A stretch of DNA of 64,000 nucleotides, taken from assembly GCA_030141605.1 (NCBI GenBank), contig JAQGDQ010000012.1, positions 1,444,359 through 1,508,358 of the forward strand, in the 5' to 3' direction. The DNA is from Tubiluchus corallicola. Lineage: Eukaryota > Priapulida > Priapulimorpha > Priapulimorphida > Tubiluchidae. Below the pieces are notes generated by a model. That model saw only the letters and a program-made list of their open reading frames with translations, was not told the origin of the DNA and did not search any database. This document shows positions 23,877 through 36,369 of this stretch, one piece after another. The position numbers and the translations under genes are program-made. The stretch's first letter is position 1. Each line of letters opens with the position of its first letter.

Positions 23877-23988
23877 TTGCTATAGTGAAACTCCTTCTCG
23901 AGCTCCAAGCGTTGATGATCGCTGTAGACAACCCTGTATTTGTCACGAGTCCTTGTTTTACCTGCATAGATTTGCATCGTGTTTGAAT
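23877..23988 (-). CDS. Cdx: Cdx coding exon 2: pre-homeodomain linker and homeodomain residues 1-24
   Basis: On the minus strand the acceptor attttag precedes 23988 and the donor GTAAGT starts at 23876. It encodes [20 protein letters not shown] then [16 protein letters not shown] plus a split Lys codon (phase 2). The 112-bp exon joins exon 1 (phase 1) and exon 3 in frame, which confirms the gene model. Confidence 0.95.
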
Positions 23989-25983
23989 CTAAAATCACCA
24001 ACTTAGTATTTCAAAAGGCAAAACTGCCTGCACTGTCGCCTTTTTTTAAAGTTCAAAACAAGAAAAGACCACAATTTACTGCGACATAGTTGTAAAAAAA
24101 CGAAAAATATAGTGAAAAACTTTTATTGTGTTATTGTTTCTGAAAAATTTCCCAAAATATAATAATTGCGTTAAACTTCTTATCCGCAGTACAAAACATT
24201 TAAAATAGTGAACATGCATTTGAGTTAAAAGAGAAGTTTGAAGACCTTACAACGTTATAACATGAACAACTTTGCTTTGGTGTCTGTACAAAGTTAAATG
24301 GGTAGAAAAGTTATTGTAAAGAATATCCCAAAAAATTTCCACACAAAGTTATATTACTTAGCATTACGCTAAATGCTTGAAACACTTATGTAACACTTAG
24401 TAATCTAAAATGTTCGCGCAAACTTGTGATATGTCATTGGCTCACTTTCCGAGTGAGCGCCTCTGAGTCATTAAAAAAAGGGATTTCTTTCCTTACTGAT
24501 AAGGTACAGTAATTTATACTTAGTTAGTGAAAAGTGCGCTACGAATCCTCTGATTTTTTTCCAAACTTCAAACAATGTTGTCAAATTTTTTCAAACGATA
24601 TATCGTTACGGCTGCGATTCACGGTCATTACGGGAGTTTCAATTTTCACGTTTTATACAGCGTTGGTGCTAATACGAATTCTGTGCGCAATAAGAAACTA
24701 CAATGTGATATAAAAGCGGCCAAAAAATTCAAAACCAATTTTTAGCTTTATGCAAGAAAAGATTTTCTTCTGCTTTAACGAGGCGTTTATTTAATACATT
24801 GCTTACACACTTGAAATCTTATATTGCGGCTTTCACAAATGATTTTGGTTGTTTCTAGAATCTAAATGTTACCTGTAATGTAAGTCTTCCGTACGTTAGT
24901 ATAATTAGCGTCTTTGTCTTAACAAATCGATAATACAGTGTATTTGTTACAGTTGTATTTACATTTTATTTTAAGTTTTAAAATTTCGTTTTGGAGAAAA
25001 TTTTCATACAAGAGATACCGCCAACACTGCAACAAGCCAGGCACTCAAGACTTGGGACCACGCAGATCAAAATATGCAATTGGGCATTTTTCACTGATTG
25101 CTAAATGAGCCTAAATCGTATATCGATTGAATTTTTTGTTATCGGTTAGTTTAATTTTTCCTCCGCCATGTTTTCGTACCGTGGAAGAAAAAGCAAATTA
25201 TTATAGATTCCTCATCCGATTGTGCGATAAGAATTTAAAAAAGAATACCCGTAGGTTGCTCGTATGGGTCAGTTTTTGAAGTCGCTGCATGACATACAGG
25301 ATTCATTGCCAACGTTTTAATAGTGTTTCAGTTACAGTGTTTACCAGTTATCAATCACTACTGGTAAATCGATTAACACTTTCTTGCACGATCTAGGCTC
25401 GGTGTTTTGTCCTCTTTGTATAAAGGTGCACTTTACCAAAATCTTATAAGATTTAAGCTGTGAACTGTTTGAGTGCTTTTCGGCGTGCAGTGTGACGAAG
25501 CGCACAAAAAAGAGGCAAAATTATTCCGGAGTGAAGTTGAAAAAATCTCGGAATGTTCAATAAATGGCCGATTTTAAAAACTGAAAACACTGCTGCTCGG
25601 AAACAGAAATACAGTGTATCACTAGATGCAAATGCTAAGCATGATAGTTTTGCTTTATATGGGCATTTATTGAAGCTGATAGAATACGTTTTTTTCACAG
25701 AAGCAATGTTTTTTACGGCGCTTGTTCCACACAAACTAACAAAAACAATTTTTTATTGCAAGTGATTGATTAGTGATCTGGCAAATTATAGTTTTTATAA
25801 TTTATACTAAGGAGTACTTAATGGCGTTACATAGTTATAATGGATTTTATAATGAATGCCACTATACTAAAAATTCTGCCATTGCAAGTGATTTTAATTT
25901 AATTCATAAATTGTAATTAAAAATCATTTTTATTTTTAACCATGTGCTTACCATGCTAAAATTAACAATATTAAACAAACTTA

Positions 25984-26098
25984 CTTATATATATATATAT
26001 ATATATATATATACTTAAAATAATAATGATGATGATGATGATGATAATAATAATAACAATAATAATAATAATAATAACAATAATATTAATAATAAACG
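25984..26098. repeat. Compound (TA)n, (GAT)n, (AAT)n microsatellite
   Basis: (AT)n at 25984-26012, then GATGAT units and interrupted AATAAT/AACAAT units up to about 26098. Confidence 0.85.
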
Positions 26099-26745
26099 TA
26101 ATAATAGTAAATATTAAAATGTTTAAAGGCATGATCAGATTTTAATCTGGCAAATATTGTTGTTAAAAATAATATAAATTTAAATCAATGTTATTTTGAA
26201 ACTTATAATTTGTCAAAATAATTACTTAAGCCTACAGGCACATAACATCGCAACAAATAAAATAATATTTCTTTTTGTTATTTTGAAGATTCATGGCAGC
26301 AATTATGAAAACAAAGAATCCTAGGTATTTAAAGCACGTTTAAATTCAGGGAAGAAAAAACTACTAAATAAATAGTTTTATTCCTTATTATTATCAACAT
26401 GATTGGTAAAATTATTTATTACTATTACCAGTGGCAAGAAATTATTAGAACAAATAATGTGGAATACCGCTTATTTAAATGATACATACCGGGTTTATAT
26501 CCTTGGTGCTGACCCAAGTCATCTGAAATAAAGAAGCAAACTTGTTTATTAAAATTTAAACAACACCCTACTTCAGCAACCTACGCTACATTCACAATAT
26601 AAGGGTTCACTCATGCTTGTTTACTAAATAAAAAACAGAAATAAAACGATTCTTGCTTCAACTTAACAATCTACGATATGCTGAACAATGTTTTTCAGAC
26701 TAATATACTGAAAGTGTGCTACATGACTATGGAAACACAACTGAC

Positions 26746-26788
26746 TATGGTGCGTGTGTGCGTGCGTGCGTGTGTGTGTATATATACT
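26746..26788. repeat. GT/GC-rich alternating purine-pyrimidine repeat
   Basis: Compound GTGC/GTGT/TATA tract; alternating purine-pyrimidine sequence of a kind that can adopt Z-DNA. Confidence 0.7.
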
Positions 26789-27575
26789 TTATATTCTAAA
26801 TATGCATGTTTAAAAGACAAATTACAGAGCTTATAACTGCATAATACAATAAATGTAACATAAAACGAATATTTGTGATAATACTATATTATAATTATTA
26901 TAACAATGTAAAGGAATTACAAAAACGCAGTAGGGTCGAAAGTATAACTGTGCACTGTAGTTCCACTTAACTGTGAAAAATACAGCGGCGCGTTCAGACT
27001 ATAATACTACTATAAATGCGGAGTACGATCTTATTAACTTCTGTAATGTAAGCTAATAAATTAAGTGTTGAAATTTTATCCAAATTTGATATAGTTTTTT
27101 ATAGGCAAATATTAATTTTTATTGAAGTGATTTTTGGAAACCCAATAAAATTAATTCCGAATGTGAAGCTAAAATTGTTGTCTTAATAACTCTGAATCTA
27201 ATAAACTAACTAAAAATTGGAAGTTGATAAAATTTTGTGATTTTACAAAGAGTTTGCCATTTCTTAAGCGAAGGAATTTTTGGAGCTCAGTCAATTTCTT
27301 CTAATCTTAAGTTGTTCAAGATTGCTTTTAAGATTAAGTTTGTAATTTTGGGTAGCTTTTGCAATTAGTGCTTGCTTTATTTAATAATAAGTTTCTTAAA
27401 TGCAAGTTTGACTTCTGGCATCTGTATTAAAAATAGTTTTAGTTGCAGTACAAAAGCTTCTAGGTCGATTATAATAGAGCTTCGTGTCATATTAACCATT
27501 TTCTCAATTCAGAACATTATCTTAGCCGATCAACAGCATTATTATCATGCTCAACCTTGCTCTGTTTGCGAGACA

Positions 27576-27680
27576 TAGCCCCATAACAAAGATTTAACGC
27601 CCGCCAAAACTGAGCCATAACCCTGTGCAAACGGAGCCATAACCCTTTCATGCTTGGCCATAACCCATTCAAGCTATAAT
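27576..27680. repeat. Degenerate minisatellite, unit about GAGCCATAACCC
   Basis: GCCCCATAAC, GAGCCATAACCCTG, GAGCCATAACCCTTT and TGGCCATAACCCATT recur at about 24-25 bp spacing. Confidence 0.55.
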
Positions 27681-28768
27681 CACTTTACTGCAAAATAATG
27701 GAGAGGGTGAATGGGTCCGAATCCGTTCCCTATAAATGTGTGAATGAAGTTATGACGGTTTTCCGAAAATATGGCACCTACAAACCAAAACAGCAGATAA
27801 CAGCAAGTAAACTGCTGGGCTATTAAAAACTAATTTCAAGCAAACAGACCATAACTGTTACATATAATATACAATCGTGCAGCCAGGCTAACTTTCTATA
27901 CTCAGTACAGTTCCTAAAATCCTCAGCAACAATATCGGCAAATAAAGGCAGACGTAACGATAACTATAGCAACGATGGCAACGACAATGAGAACTGCAAC
28001 ACAGGCAACATTTCAACAATGACAGGCACATTACTATGAAATTCTTTATAGCCTAATCAATATAGTGAAGCGTTTCTGCACTAAGTCCCACACAGAGCAT
28101 TTAAGGTGCGCTTATAACGCAATTATTACATTTTCGAAGTTTAGTTGAAATATGAATTATTGCTCCAAATTGTTGTAACGTAAAACGCTGTTCTTGTAGG
28201 CTATTTCTTTTTGCAAACTAATGTCGCGCAATACGATAACAAAATAAACTAGAAAGATTAAAAAGATTTAAAACAACCAAACTAGAAAATGCCATACCAT
28301 AATCGCCAAAGAACCCCAGTCACTAAACGCTGATAAGTGATAAAGCAAACCTAGTTCCTACGCATTAATTCCCAATTTTAAGTAGGTTGCATTAAAAACA
28401 TACTTAAAATGAAATTTCACAATGTAGAAATTTTTTGAAGCTTGCATAGTTGTTATACAACTAGCAGATGTCAACACATACAGTCTCTACACCCAAATTA
28501 GGTTCAACATTCGGCATGTTTTTCTTCACAAGTAATTGTCGAATTCCATTCTCCTGTTTATTGTTCAAAGGCTGTAGCTAAGCTGACCAAATGACATGCA
28601 GAAATCTTTGAACAACATCGCTAATATAACATACTCCTATTTTGATGCAAGTTTCCGCATAATGTGTTTAATTCCAGTGGTTTCTGTGTAAAATCTAAAA
28701 ATTAGGAAAGTTTGTACAAAATTCCATCATTTATAACAGATGTGAAACATGAATGGCGTTTGTCAAGG

Positions 28769-28799
<31 letters not shown>

Positions 28800-28805
28800 A
28801 ATAAT
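28769..28805. repeat. (GAT)n microsatellite
   Basis: About eleven GAT units followed by AAT units. Confidence 0.9.
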
Positions 28806-30833
28806 AATGCTGGTGATGGTAATGATATGACGACGACGATGATGATGGTGGTAGTAATGACATGATTATGATGAAAAAAGAACACCAATGAGACTGCTTT
28901 CCAAGAAAGTCGTGTGCACTTACTTGGCAAGCAAATCATGCATCGTATAAGCCTTTGAACACAAGTTTTGCAAAATTGCTCTTTAAACTACTACACGGTC
29001 ATTAACATCCTCAGTCCCTGGGGTTCTGTGCCGCGGTCCATCAATTTACCATTTAAGCAGATAGGGGCGATACTAAGGAATGCTCACACTCCTGCTTAGA
29101 AACTCAGAAAAAAGTGATCTCTCACAATAATCAGACTTTTTTAATGCACATTAACTATAAATTTCGCAACAAACCTGAGACTCATAAGTATATCTCAGCA
29201 GAAAATTACAAATACTGGTGGTTCAGATCAGGCACCCCTTGATGATTCCCATTCTAGAAATACATGTACTAGTACGTACACTAACTGGCTATGGGCCATA
29301 CAGTTTGGACTAATGTCTGTGGAACGGAAATGAACACTGCCCGGTTGATTTGAACGACCTGACATTTCGGTTTCTTCAAAGCCAACCACTGAAGCTACTT
29401 AACAAAGATAAGATGCCAGAAGTTGCACTCAGTGATATTTAAGAGTATTTTTATGGCTATTCGAAGATTGTTGGTCATTTTAAGGCAATTTTTACGTTGT
29501 TGTTTACAGTTAGTACCGGTGATTATTCTAACATCTGCGTGTTGATTTGCGCAATGTTCAGGAGTACGTTACGTTTAAAACAAATACGCACCGGTTTGTA
29601 GGTGCTAATTTCTCACAATATGACCGTAAATAAAAATAACAACAGCCTTTCGTTTTGATATGCGGGCCGCTATGTCGTCGTGCTGTTCCAGATGTTTCCA
29701 ATTCAATAAAGTAGACTTGTTGAGAGTTCACATTAAATTTTTAAAACATGTACATAGAATATGATTGTATTGCATTGTATGTGGATAACTGAAACCAGGA
29801 TTGTGACCGCTAGACACTGCCATGGTGACAAAACACCCGCAGTTCGAAATGGAGACTTACACGTAACTGTATTTTTTAATTGAAGAAATTCATATTTGAA
29901 TATCTGCTTTAGTGTTCAAGCGCGTATTCCTTATTTCACATTTAATACTGCTAAAATGCTTGATTTAATTATTGTATTATAGCAGGCCTACATTTACGTT
30001 AATTTTATTTTTCACTCTGCGCAATCTATATTACTCAAGTGCTTCGTTTCATATTAAGTATCTCAGTTTATTAATATATGGCACTGCTTAATTTAATGAT
30101 GTTACAATTAAATAATTAATAGTCAAGTCACTCAAGTGCTTTAATTTTTAGTTTCCAAATCTCCATTATTACGCTTGATTTCTAATCAGCGAATCCCGTA
30201 GCTTATAACAGATAGGAGAATCATGCAGAAGCTTTTCACATCGTGCAGCGCTAAATCATCGTGAATGTTCAAACAAGTCAGTGGGAAGGCACATAAGTAA
30301 AAATGTTTTGGATATGACAAAGAAATCAAAAATTGTTTGTTAAGGTGATTGGCTAACTAAGAAAAATAGGGATTGAAAAAACGTGGCAGCAGTGTCGCAT
30401 AAAATGATAAAACATGAAACAAAGTTAGAAGAAACACTTAGAAGAAAAAAGGCGTAAAGGAAAAAGTGGATCTCGTCCGTTATCTTGGAAGTTTTGCGAT
30501 AAAATGACATGGCTCAGCAGTGATCTCAGTCGCAGCAAGAACTAGTTAGCCGTGGAGGAACTAATAACTAATATTTTTGTTATTAGTTAATCGTTTTGTT
30601 AGCGGATTCAATCTGCAGATATTCATGTAAGCCCATACATGGAAAACGTTGCCGAAATTTATCAGGCCTCTTTTCTTTGGAACATGGTCTTTTATTGAGT
30701 TATGTCAGCGTCGCATATCAGGTTAAAATCATATTACACCTGGGACGGCCACCAGTTCAGTGGGCATAATGCTCTGATATTTTTCTTTTGTTGTATTTTA
30801 CAAACTTACAAAGTGGTCGCAGGTGGCATGCTG

Positions 30834-30856
30834 TGGGGAAGGGGTGGGGGGGGGGT
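30834..30856 (+). other. G-quadruplex-capable G-rich run
   Basis: Three clusters (GGGG, GGGG and ten Gs) separated by one or two bases on the plus strand, the non-transcribed strand for the Cdx transcript's template orientation reversed. This suffices for four G-tracts. It is unusual in this AT-rich sequence. Confidence 0.5.
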
Positions 30857-31925
30857 GATACTGCCACTGTAATCGCACAAAGAGTAGCTAAATTACTTTG
30901 TCGAACGGTAAAAAACGCGGAGTGCTTTCTTTTATTTTTGATACAAATGTCTAAACGTCAGTACTCATTTGATGTACTGTCTCTTGTGCTCTTGTTCTGC
31001 CTGCGGGGTACTAAACAATAATTAATGATTTGTTTGTTTTAGATTATAGGTATATATAAGTATTTCTAAGCCTGAGGATAAATGGCTCCAACCAATCGTA
31101 CAACAGAAGCCCAGTTTTCGTGCGTGTGATATATGGCTAATTAAATTCCGAGAAATAACCAACGCGCCTTGCTTCCACAATTTCGAGGTAAATGAAGCCA
31201 GACGCACCACGTGGTCGCCTGGGCGCCGACTGGTGGCGCCAAACAAATATCAGGCGTTTGCTGGAATTTCCAGCATGCTATCTGGCCGGCGTGCAGTAAT
31301 GGAAGAGTTAATGTTTTCGTCTCAAACTAAATAACGGCAGAAGTGTTGTGCTTGTTTGGAGCCAAATTTGGAATTCACGCAACATTTAATGTATTTAAAT
31401 ATACAAAACCGCCGTGTCGGAAATACCTGCTAGATTCTTCATTTATTTCTACAAAATTAACAGAACAAAACTAATATTTGCTAAATAACTAAATCAAAGA
31501 AAATGCGACAAAAATTGAATAATTTCGGTGACAGCTATGAAAAATCGGAACATACAGTATAACTCCGAATAAATACAATGTAACGCACAGTTGCATGCTT
31601 ACAGTGCAGCAGTATATAATTTTGGCTAAGAATATTCAGCAACCTTTAGCGTATATTATTGCAATTGGTTTTAAATTAGGAAAACTGACATAAATACAAA
31701 ACAGCTACTTTGAAAACTTATTGTAAAAAAAAGATAATCAAAATTTTGTATAATTTTACGTACAAACATGAGCTAAAGTGCAAATATACTGACAAAGTTG
31801 TAATACCAGTATAGTTATAGGCCTACTCAGCATACTCACACATTATTATGTATTATTATGTAACGTAAATATGTATGCAAGTATACAACATGTTCGTTGA
31901 TAATAGGCATCCTACTTTTTACTTG

Positions 31926-31999
31926 TAGCACTTCTGTTAATGATTAATGAAAGCTGAAATGTGTCATTTTCCTTCAGCTTTCATTATCAGAAGTGCTGC
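31926..31999. repeat. 74-bp stem-loop sequence in Cdx intron 1
   Basis: The 5' arm (AGCACTTCTG ... TAATGAAAGCTGAA) pairs with the 3' arm (TTCAGCTTTCATTA ... CAGAAGTGCT) to give about 12 + 14 base pairs around a 13-14 base loop. The 5' arm has an extra 7-8 bases from a small duplication. It could be a small hairpin transposon relic or, less likely, a microRNA-type precursor. Confidence 0.6.
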
Positions 32000-32026
32000 A
32001 ATTTAAATCAGCAGTAAAAAAGTAAA

Positions 32027-32105
32027 ATTACTTAAAAAGGTAAAACTAAAAGGTAAAAGTAAGAGTAAATTAAAAGTAGTAAATTAAAATCAGAATAAAA
32101 AGAAT
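32027..32105. repeat. A-rich degenerate array with GGTAAAA/AGTAAAA units
   Basis: AGTAAAATTAC, GGTAAAACTAA, GGTAAAAGTAAG and AGTAAATTAAA follow each other at 11-14 bp spacing. The same word recurs in arrays at 46.9 and 57.0 kb. Confidence 0.45.
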
Positions 32106-32296
32106 GTTAAGAAAATGTCCTTCACGTTTCAATTGTAAACTTACGATCTCATTTGACTTACTCAGTACTATATATGTCGGTTGTAATGTGTACTGCTGTA
32201 CAGTGTTCAAACAAACAAAAAACCTTTACTAAAATATGCACTACAACAACGCAGTTATTATTTTCAATATAGCCATTAACGCTGCCCTGTGTTATA

Positions 32297-32842
32297 NNNN
32301 NNNNNNNNNNNNNNNNNNNNNNNNNNNNNNNNNNNNNNNNNNNNNNNNNNNNNNNNNNNNNNNNNNNNNNNNNNNNNNNNNNNNNNNNNNNNNNNNNNNN
32401 NNNNNNNNNNNNNNNNNNNNNNNNNNNNNNNNNNNNNNNNNNNNNNNNNNNNNNNNNNNNNNNNNNNNNNNNNNNNNNNNNNNNNNNNNNNNNNNNNNNN
32501 NNNNNNNNNNNNNNNNNNNNNNNNNNNNNNNNNNNNNNNNNNNNNNNNNNNNNNNNNNNNNNNNNNNNNNNNNNNNNNNNNNNNNNNNNNNNNNNNNNNN
32601 NNNNNNNNNNNNNNNNNNNNNNNNNNNNNNNNNNNNNNNNNNNNNNNNNNNNNNNNNNNNNNNNNNNNNNNNNNNNNNNNNNNNNNNNNNNNNNNNNNNN
32701 NNNNNNNNNNNNNNNNNNNNNNNNNNNNNNNNNNNNNNNNNNNNNNNNNNNNNNNNNNNNNNNNNNNNNNNNNNNNNNNNNNNNNNNNNNNNNNNNNNNN
32801 NNNNNNNNNNNNNNNNNNNNNNNNNNNNNNNNNNNNNNNNNN
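32297..32842. other. Assembly gap (546 N)
   Basis: Unresolved bases inside Cdx intron 1; any open frame crossing it is an artefact. Confidence 1.
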
Positions 32843-33737
32843 TATAGCTACATAGCTTATATGCCGTAAGTTAAATTATTATAATTATAATACACCAACA
32901 AAATGAACTAATGTAATATATTCAAATTTCATATTATTGTATTTAAGAATCAGTTTTAATTTATTATTCGGCAAACAACATTCTTTACACTTCTATATCA
33001 ACATAATAATAAGCATTGATTGTAAAATTGTCACACTGCCAAATTTGTCAAGCAAAACGCAAATAAGGTTAGGCTATACCCAAAATTTAATATGCATGCA
33101 TACAGACATTTATTATAATAACGATATTTGAATAATATCCAGAATATTAACTTACACGGAGACAGTACTTCGTAATTTATTAAATTATATTGCTAACCAA
33201 ACACTTGCGCTTCTTTTCTATATACTACCTGGGCAAACGCGGTATTGCTTTGATCTAATGATACTTGTACAGATTCAATTGAGAGATAATAGGCAGACGT
33301 TGCCCAGACAATTGACCAACAACGCACGCTCCTCTATGCAGAGGACCGCCGCTCCTTATTTGTCTGTTGCGTAATTGTTGTAGCAACACGTCTACAGGTA
33401 TAGACAGATAAAGACAAAGGCTGGATGACACCCACATGAGTTGGACAGGTAACTCACCGAGTACTTTGGCGGCGTCTTTGATCTTAGTCAAATCATGTAA
33501 GTTGGCAGCGTTATGTAGATAAATCGAAACTCTTTGGTATCAAAAAGAGCCAACAAAAGAACAAGAAAAGAAAGATTTTGCTATTTGGATGAAACAAAAG
33601 TAATTAATTATAGATCACTGTGAGCTTTTTGTAAGGTAGTTCTCTCTCATAAGATTCCTAGCATAGCTGCTGTTCAACATAAGAGACAATGAGAAGCAGG
33701 ATATTGCACACTAGGTATGTAGGAAGCGACACATGTA

Positions 33738-34760
33738 AAATGGTACAGGAACAATAGTGCGGTAAAAACGGCACATGAAAAAAGGCACTAATGGCAAAGT
33801 AGGAAAAATGGCACATGCAAAACTGAAATATGCATCTCCGTATATACCAGCCTCCGTCAAAGCCGTACAATCCTAGCTATTTTAGTCTGATTTTTTCATA
33901 GGAAAAGCATAAAACAAAGATGAACATGCAAACGTATAAAAATATACCTATATATATATAAATAATTAGTTATTGGACTAGTGAAATGACGAACAAAATA
34001 TTTTAAACATAAAATAAAATTGTAATCAGCAGTGCACGAATATGGTGCTTAGTGTTTGTCCACAACTCTTCGACCATTTTGACATTGGTAATATAGGCTG
34101 ACAGTTTTCAAAGAGAGAATTTCTCGAATGGAATCTGAAACATGAAACTAACTCGTACTCATTTATCCTGGCGGAGGTATTAATTATCTTTCTCTATCTT
34201 ATAGCCAAGCTCCTTTTTTAGCTATAAAATTCCTGCAGAGACGTCTATGAAAAACCGCACGAAGGCATTTTTGAACATGGTGTTCTATATATACCAACTT
34301 ATGTGAAAAATGAGAAAAAGCGCCTCTCTAGGCAATTTTTCCCCTCCTTTGGCACCAAATTTGTTTTGCTTATCCCACTGTCAATGCCCAACATCTCTAT
34401 AAAGTTTCCTGGAAATATGTTAAGTCACTTTTGCAGCGATGAAAACATAACCTCCTTGAAAGAGGTAATCGTTATCATTAGTCATTATTTATGATTCATT
34501 ATTACTCACGAGTCACGAATAGTGCTTTTTGCGTAATACTGATAACCAACAGGCGAACAAACAAAGTAACCAATAAATAAGCAACAAACAAACAACAAAC
34601 GATATAGCTTCCTTAACAGAAGTAAAAATGATTAATATAATTATCGTAAACACTAACCCTAACCCTAACTCATATTTTGTTAAATATGCCATCTTTCCTA
34701 TTTTTCCATTTGTGCCCTTTTTCCGGTGCCATTTTTTACTGTGCCATGATACCGACCATT
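33738..34760. mobile_element. Element with inverted, internally repetitive ends (foldback-like)
   Basis: The left end (about 33738-33820) and the right end (about 34686-34760) are inverted copies: a ~58-bp core aligns at roughly 80 percent by hand. Both ends consist of 14-16 bp units of type GGAAAAATGGCAC. The outermost bases are AATGGT and ACCATT. About 860 bp lie between them with no coding potential. A (CCCTAA)n-like stretch (34653-34670) lies just inside the right arm. No target-site duplication is evident. Confidence 0.55.
34653..34670. repeat. Telomere-like CCCTAA repeat
   Basis: CTAACCCTAACCCTAACT: nearly three perfect units of the metazoan telomere hexamer. Confidence 0.7.
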
Positions 34761-35429
34761 CTCAAATCCTGACATGCTATTAAAAAGATCTATACGTTCA
34801 TAAGGCACAACAGTTTACCCCTGTAAACAGCCCATAAGAAGAAAGTCCAAAAATGGCTTCAAACTGTTTGAAAATTTGATGAAATTAAGAGAACTCTGCG
34901 TGAACAGCATGTACGTCTTCCCTAGTAAGACAGGCTCGTTAAAGACATGATAGACAGCAGCAACCTAAGTGTTATTTTTCAAGCCATAAACTTGATGGAG
35001 ACATAAAAGTCATTAAAATTCATATCCAGTGCAAACTAGAGACAAGGCCGAGACATGGGAGCAAACGGTGCACTCAAGCTGTTTTACAGACTCGAATCGA
35101 CGTACAAGATTATATTTTACAATTCTACTTTGCTTAAGAAAAAAACAAACATCTGTGATCCATCACCAATCATTAGACAACTAAACATGTAGAGTGCCGA
35201 CGAAATGATTCAAATAACGCTTTTGTTACTACAAACATATAAATTTGCATAATAGAAATATGCTATTAATAATATTGATTTATGATTTTATAAGAATTAC
35301 AGCTACTCCCAGCACAATATTTAGAATATACAGAGATCAATTATCAAATTAGCAATTCATCACTCTTTATAATGTGTTTATCAAGCAAGAACGTTAAACG
35401 CAAAATACTGTTTCATATTATAGAAATGC

Positions 35430-35438
35430 CCTCTTCTC

Positions 35439-35490
<52 letters not shown>

Positions 35491-35508
35491 GCTCTCTCTC
35501 GCTCTCTC
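35430..35508. repeat. (CT)n microsatellite, interrupted
   Basis: CT tract with C, G and GCATG interruptions. Confidence 0.9.
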
Positions 35509-36369
35509 ATACACTTAGACAATTATAATTAATTTAATAAAATATATGTATTTATACGGTGATGGACAGACAGTTATTACCCGAATTTCTAAAAAAAAAC
35601 TAAACCACCAAATCGTCAAACAGCAGTTTCTTAAATTGCATATTGTGTTTAGCAGGCACTGCTAAATCTCTCAGTTTACATAACATTATTTTACGGCTCA
35701 GGTTCGCCAGTGTTGTTAGCAGCTGATAGTTCAACGAGCAAGAAAACTTGGTTCAGGCTCTAATTCAATGCCCACGACTAAATAGTCATAAAGCTTTATG
35801 GCGGCCATATACAGACGCCATGCATATGTTTTTATTTATTGACGGTAATTTGACAGGATTAATGTCAGTATGAATAATGTGTGTCAAAGATGAACTGTCA
35901 ATAACCTGCATTAAAACAATTACCAACAATTGCCAATTAAATCTTTCACACTGAGCCAGAAATTAATGAACTTGCAGGAAACTCTGTAAACTGCAGTTCC
36001 AATAAACGTTTGCACAGAAAGCAGACAAGTATGGAGCCCTCAACATGATTTGGACTCACTCGAAAATTCCTAGGCAAAGTATATTTTTAATTATCTAAAT
36101 TAATCGTCGTAATAATTTTAATTACCTTAACACTTTTCGGTGCAATGAGTGGTTTTAAAAATCATTAAAAAATTACTCAAATATGTAATCATGGAATCAT
36201 GTTTTATAATGCTACATGATACAAGGTTAAAGGCCGCAACTAAAACATTGAACTGCAATGACTGTGACACACATTTACTGCCTCCGACTTTGAATAAAAT
36301 CGCTCTAAATTAAAAAGTTACGCTGAAGAACTTGCGCTAAACTAGCATTCTAGCAACAACCAACACAAA

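Noticed and set aside
31185-31250. GC-rich patch with a CCACCAGTCGGCGCC CTCF-like match in Cdx intron 1
   Set aside because: Two mismatches at core positions of the consensus; weaker than the site at 49836 and unsupported by other motifs.
32236-32855. Two long open frames across the run of N
   Set aside because: Artefacts of unresolved bases.
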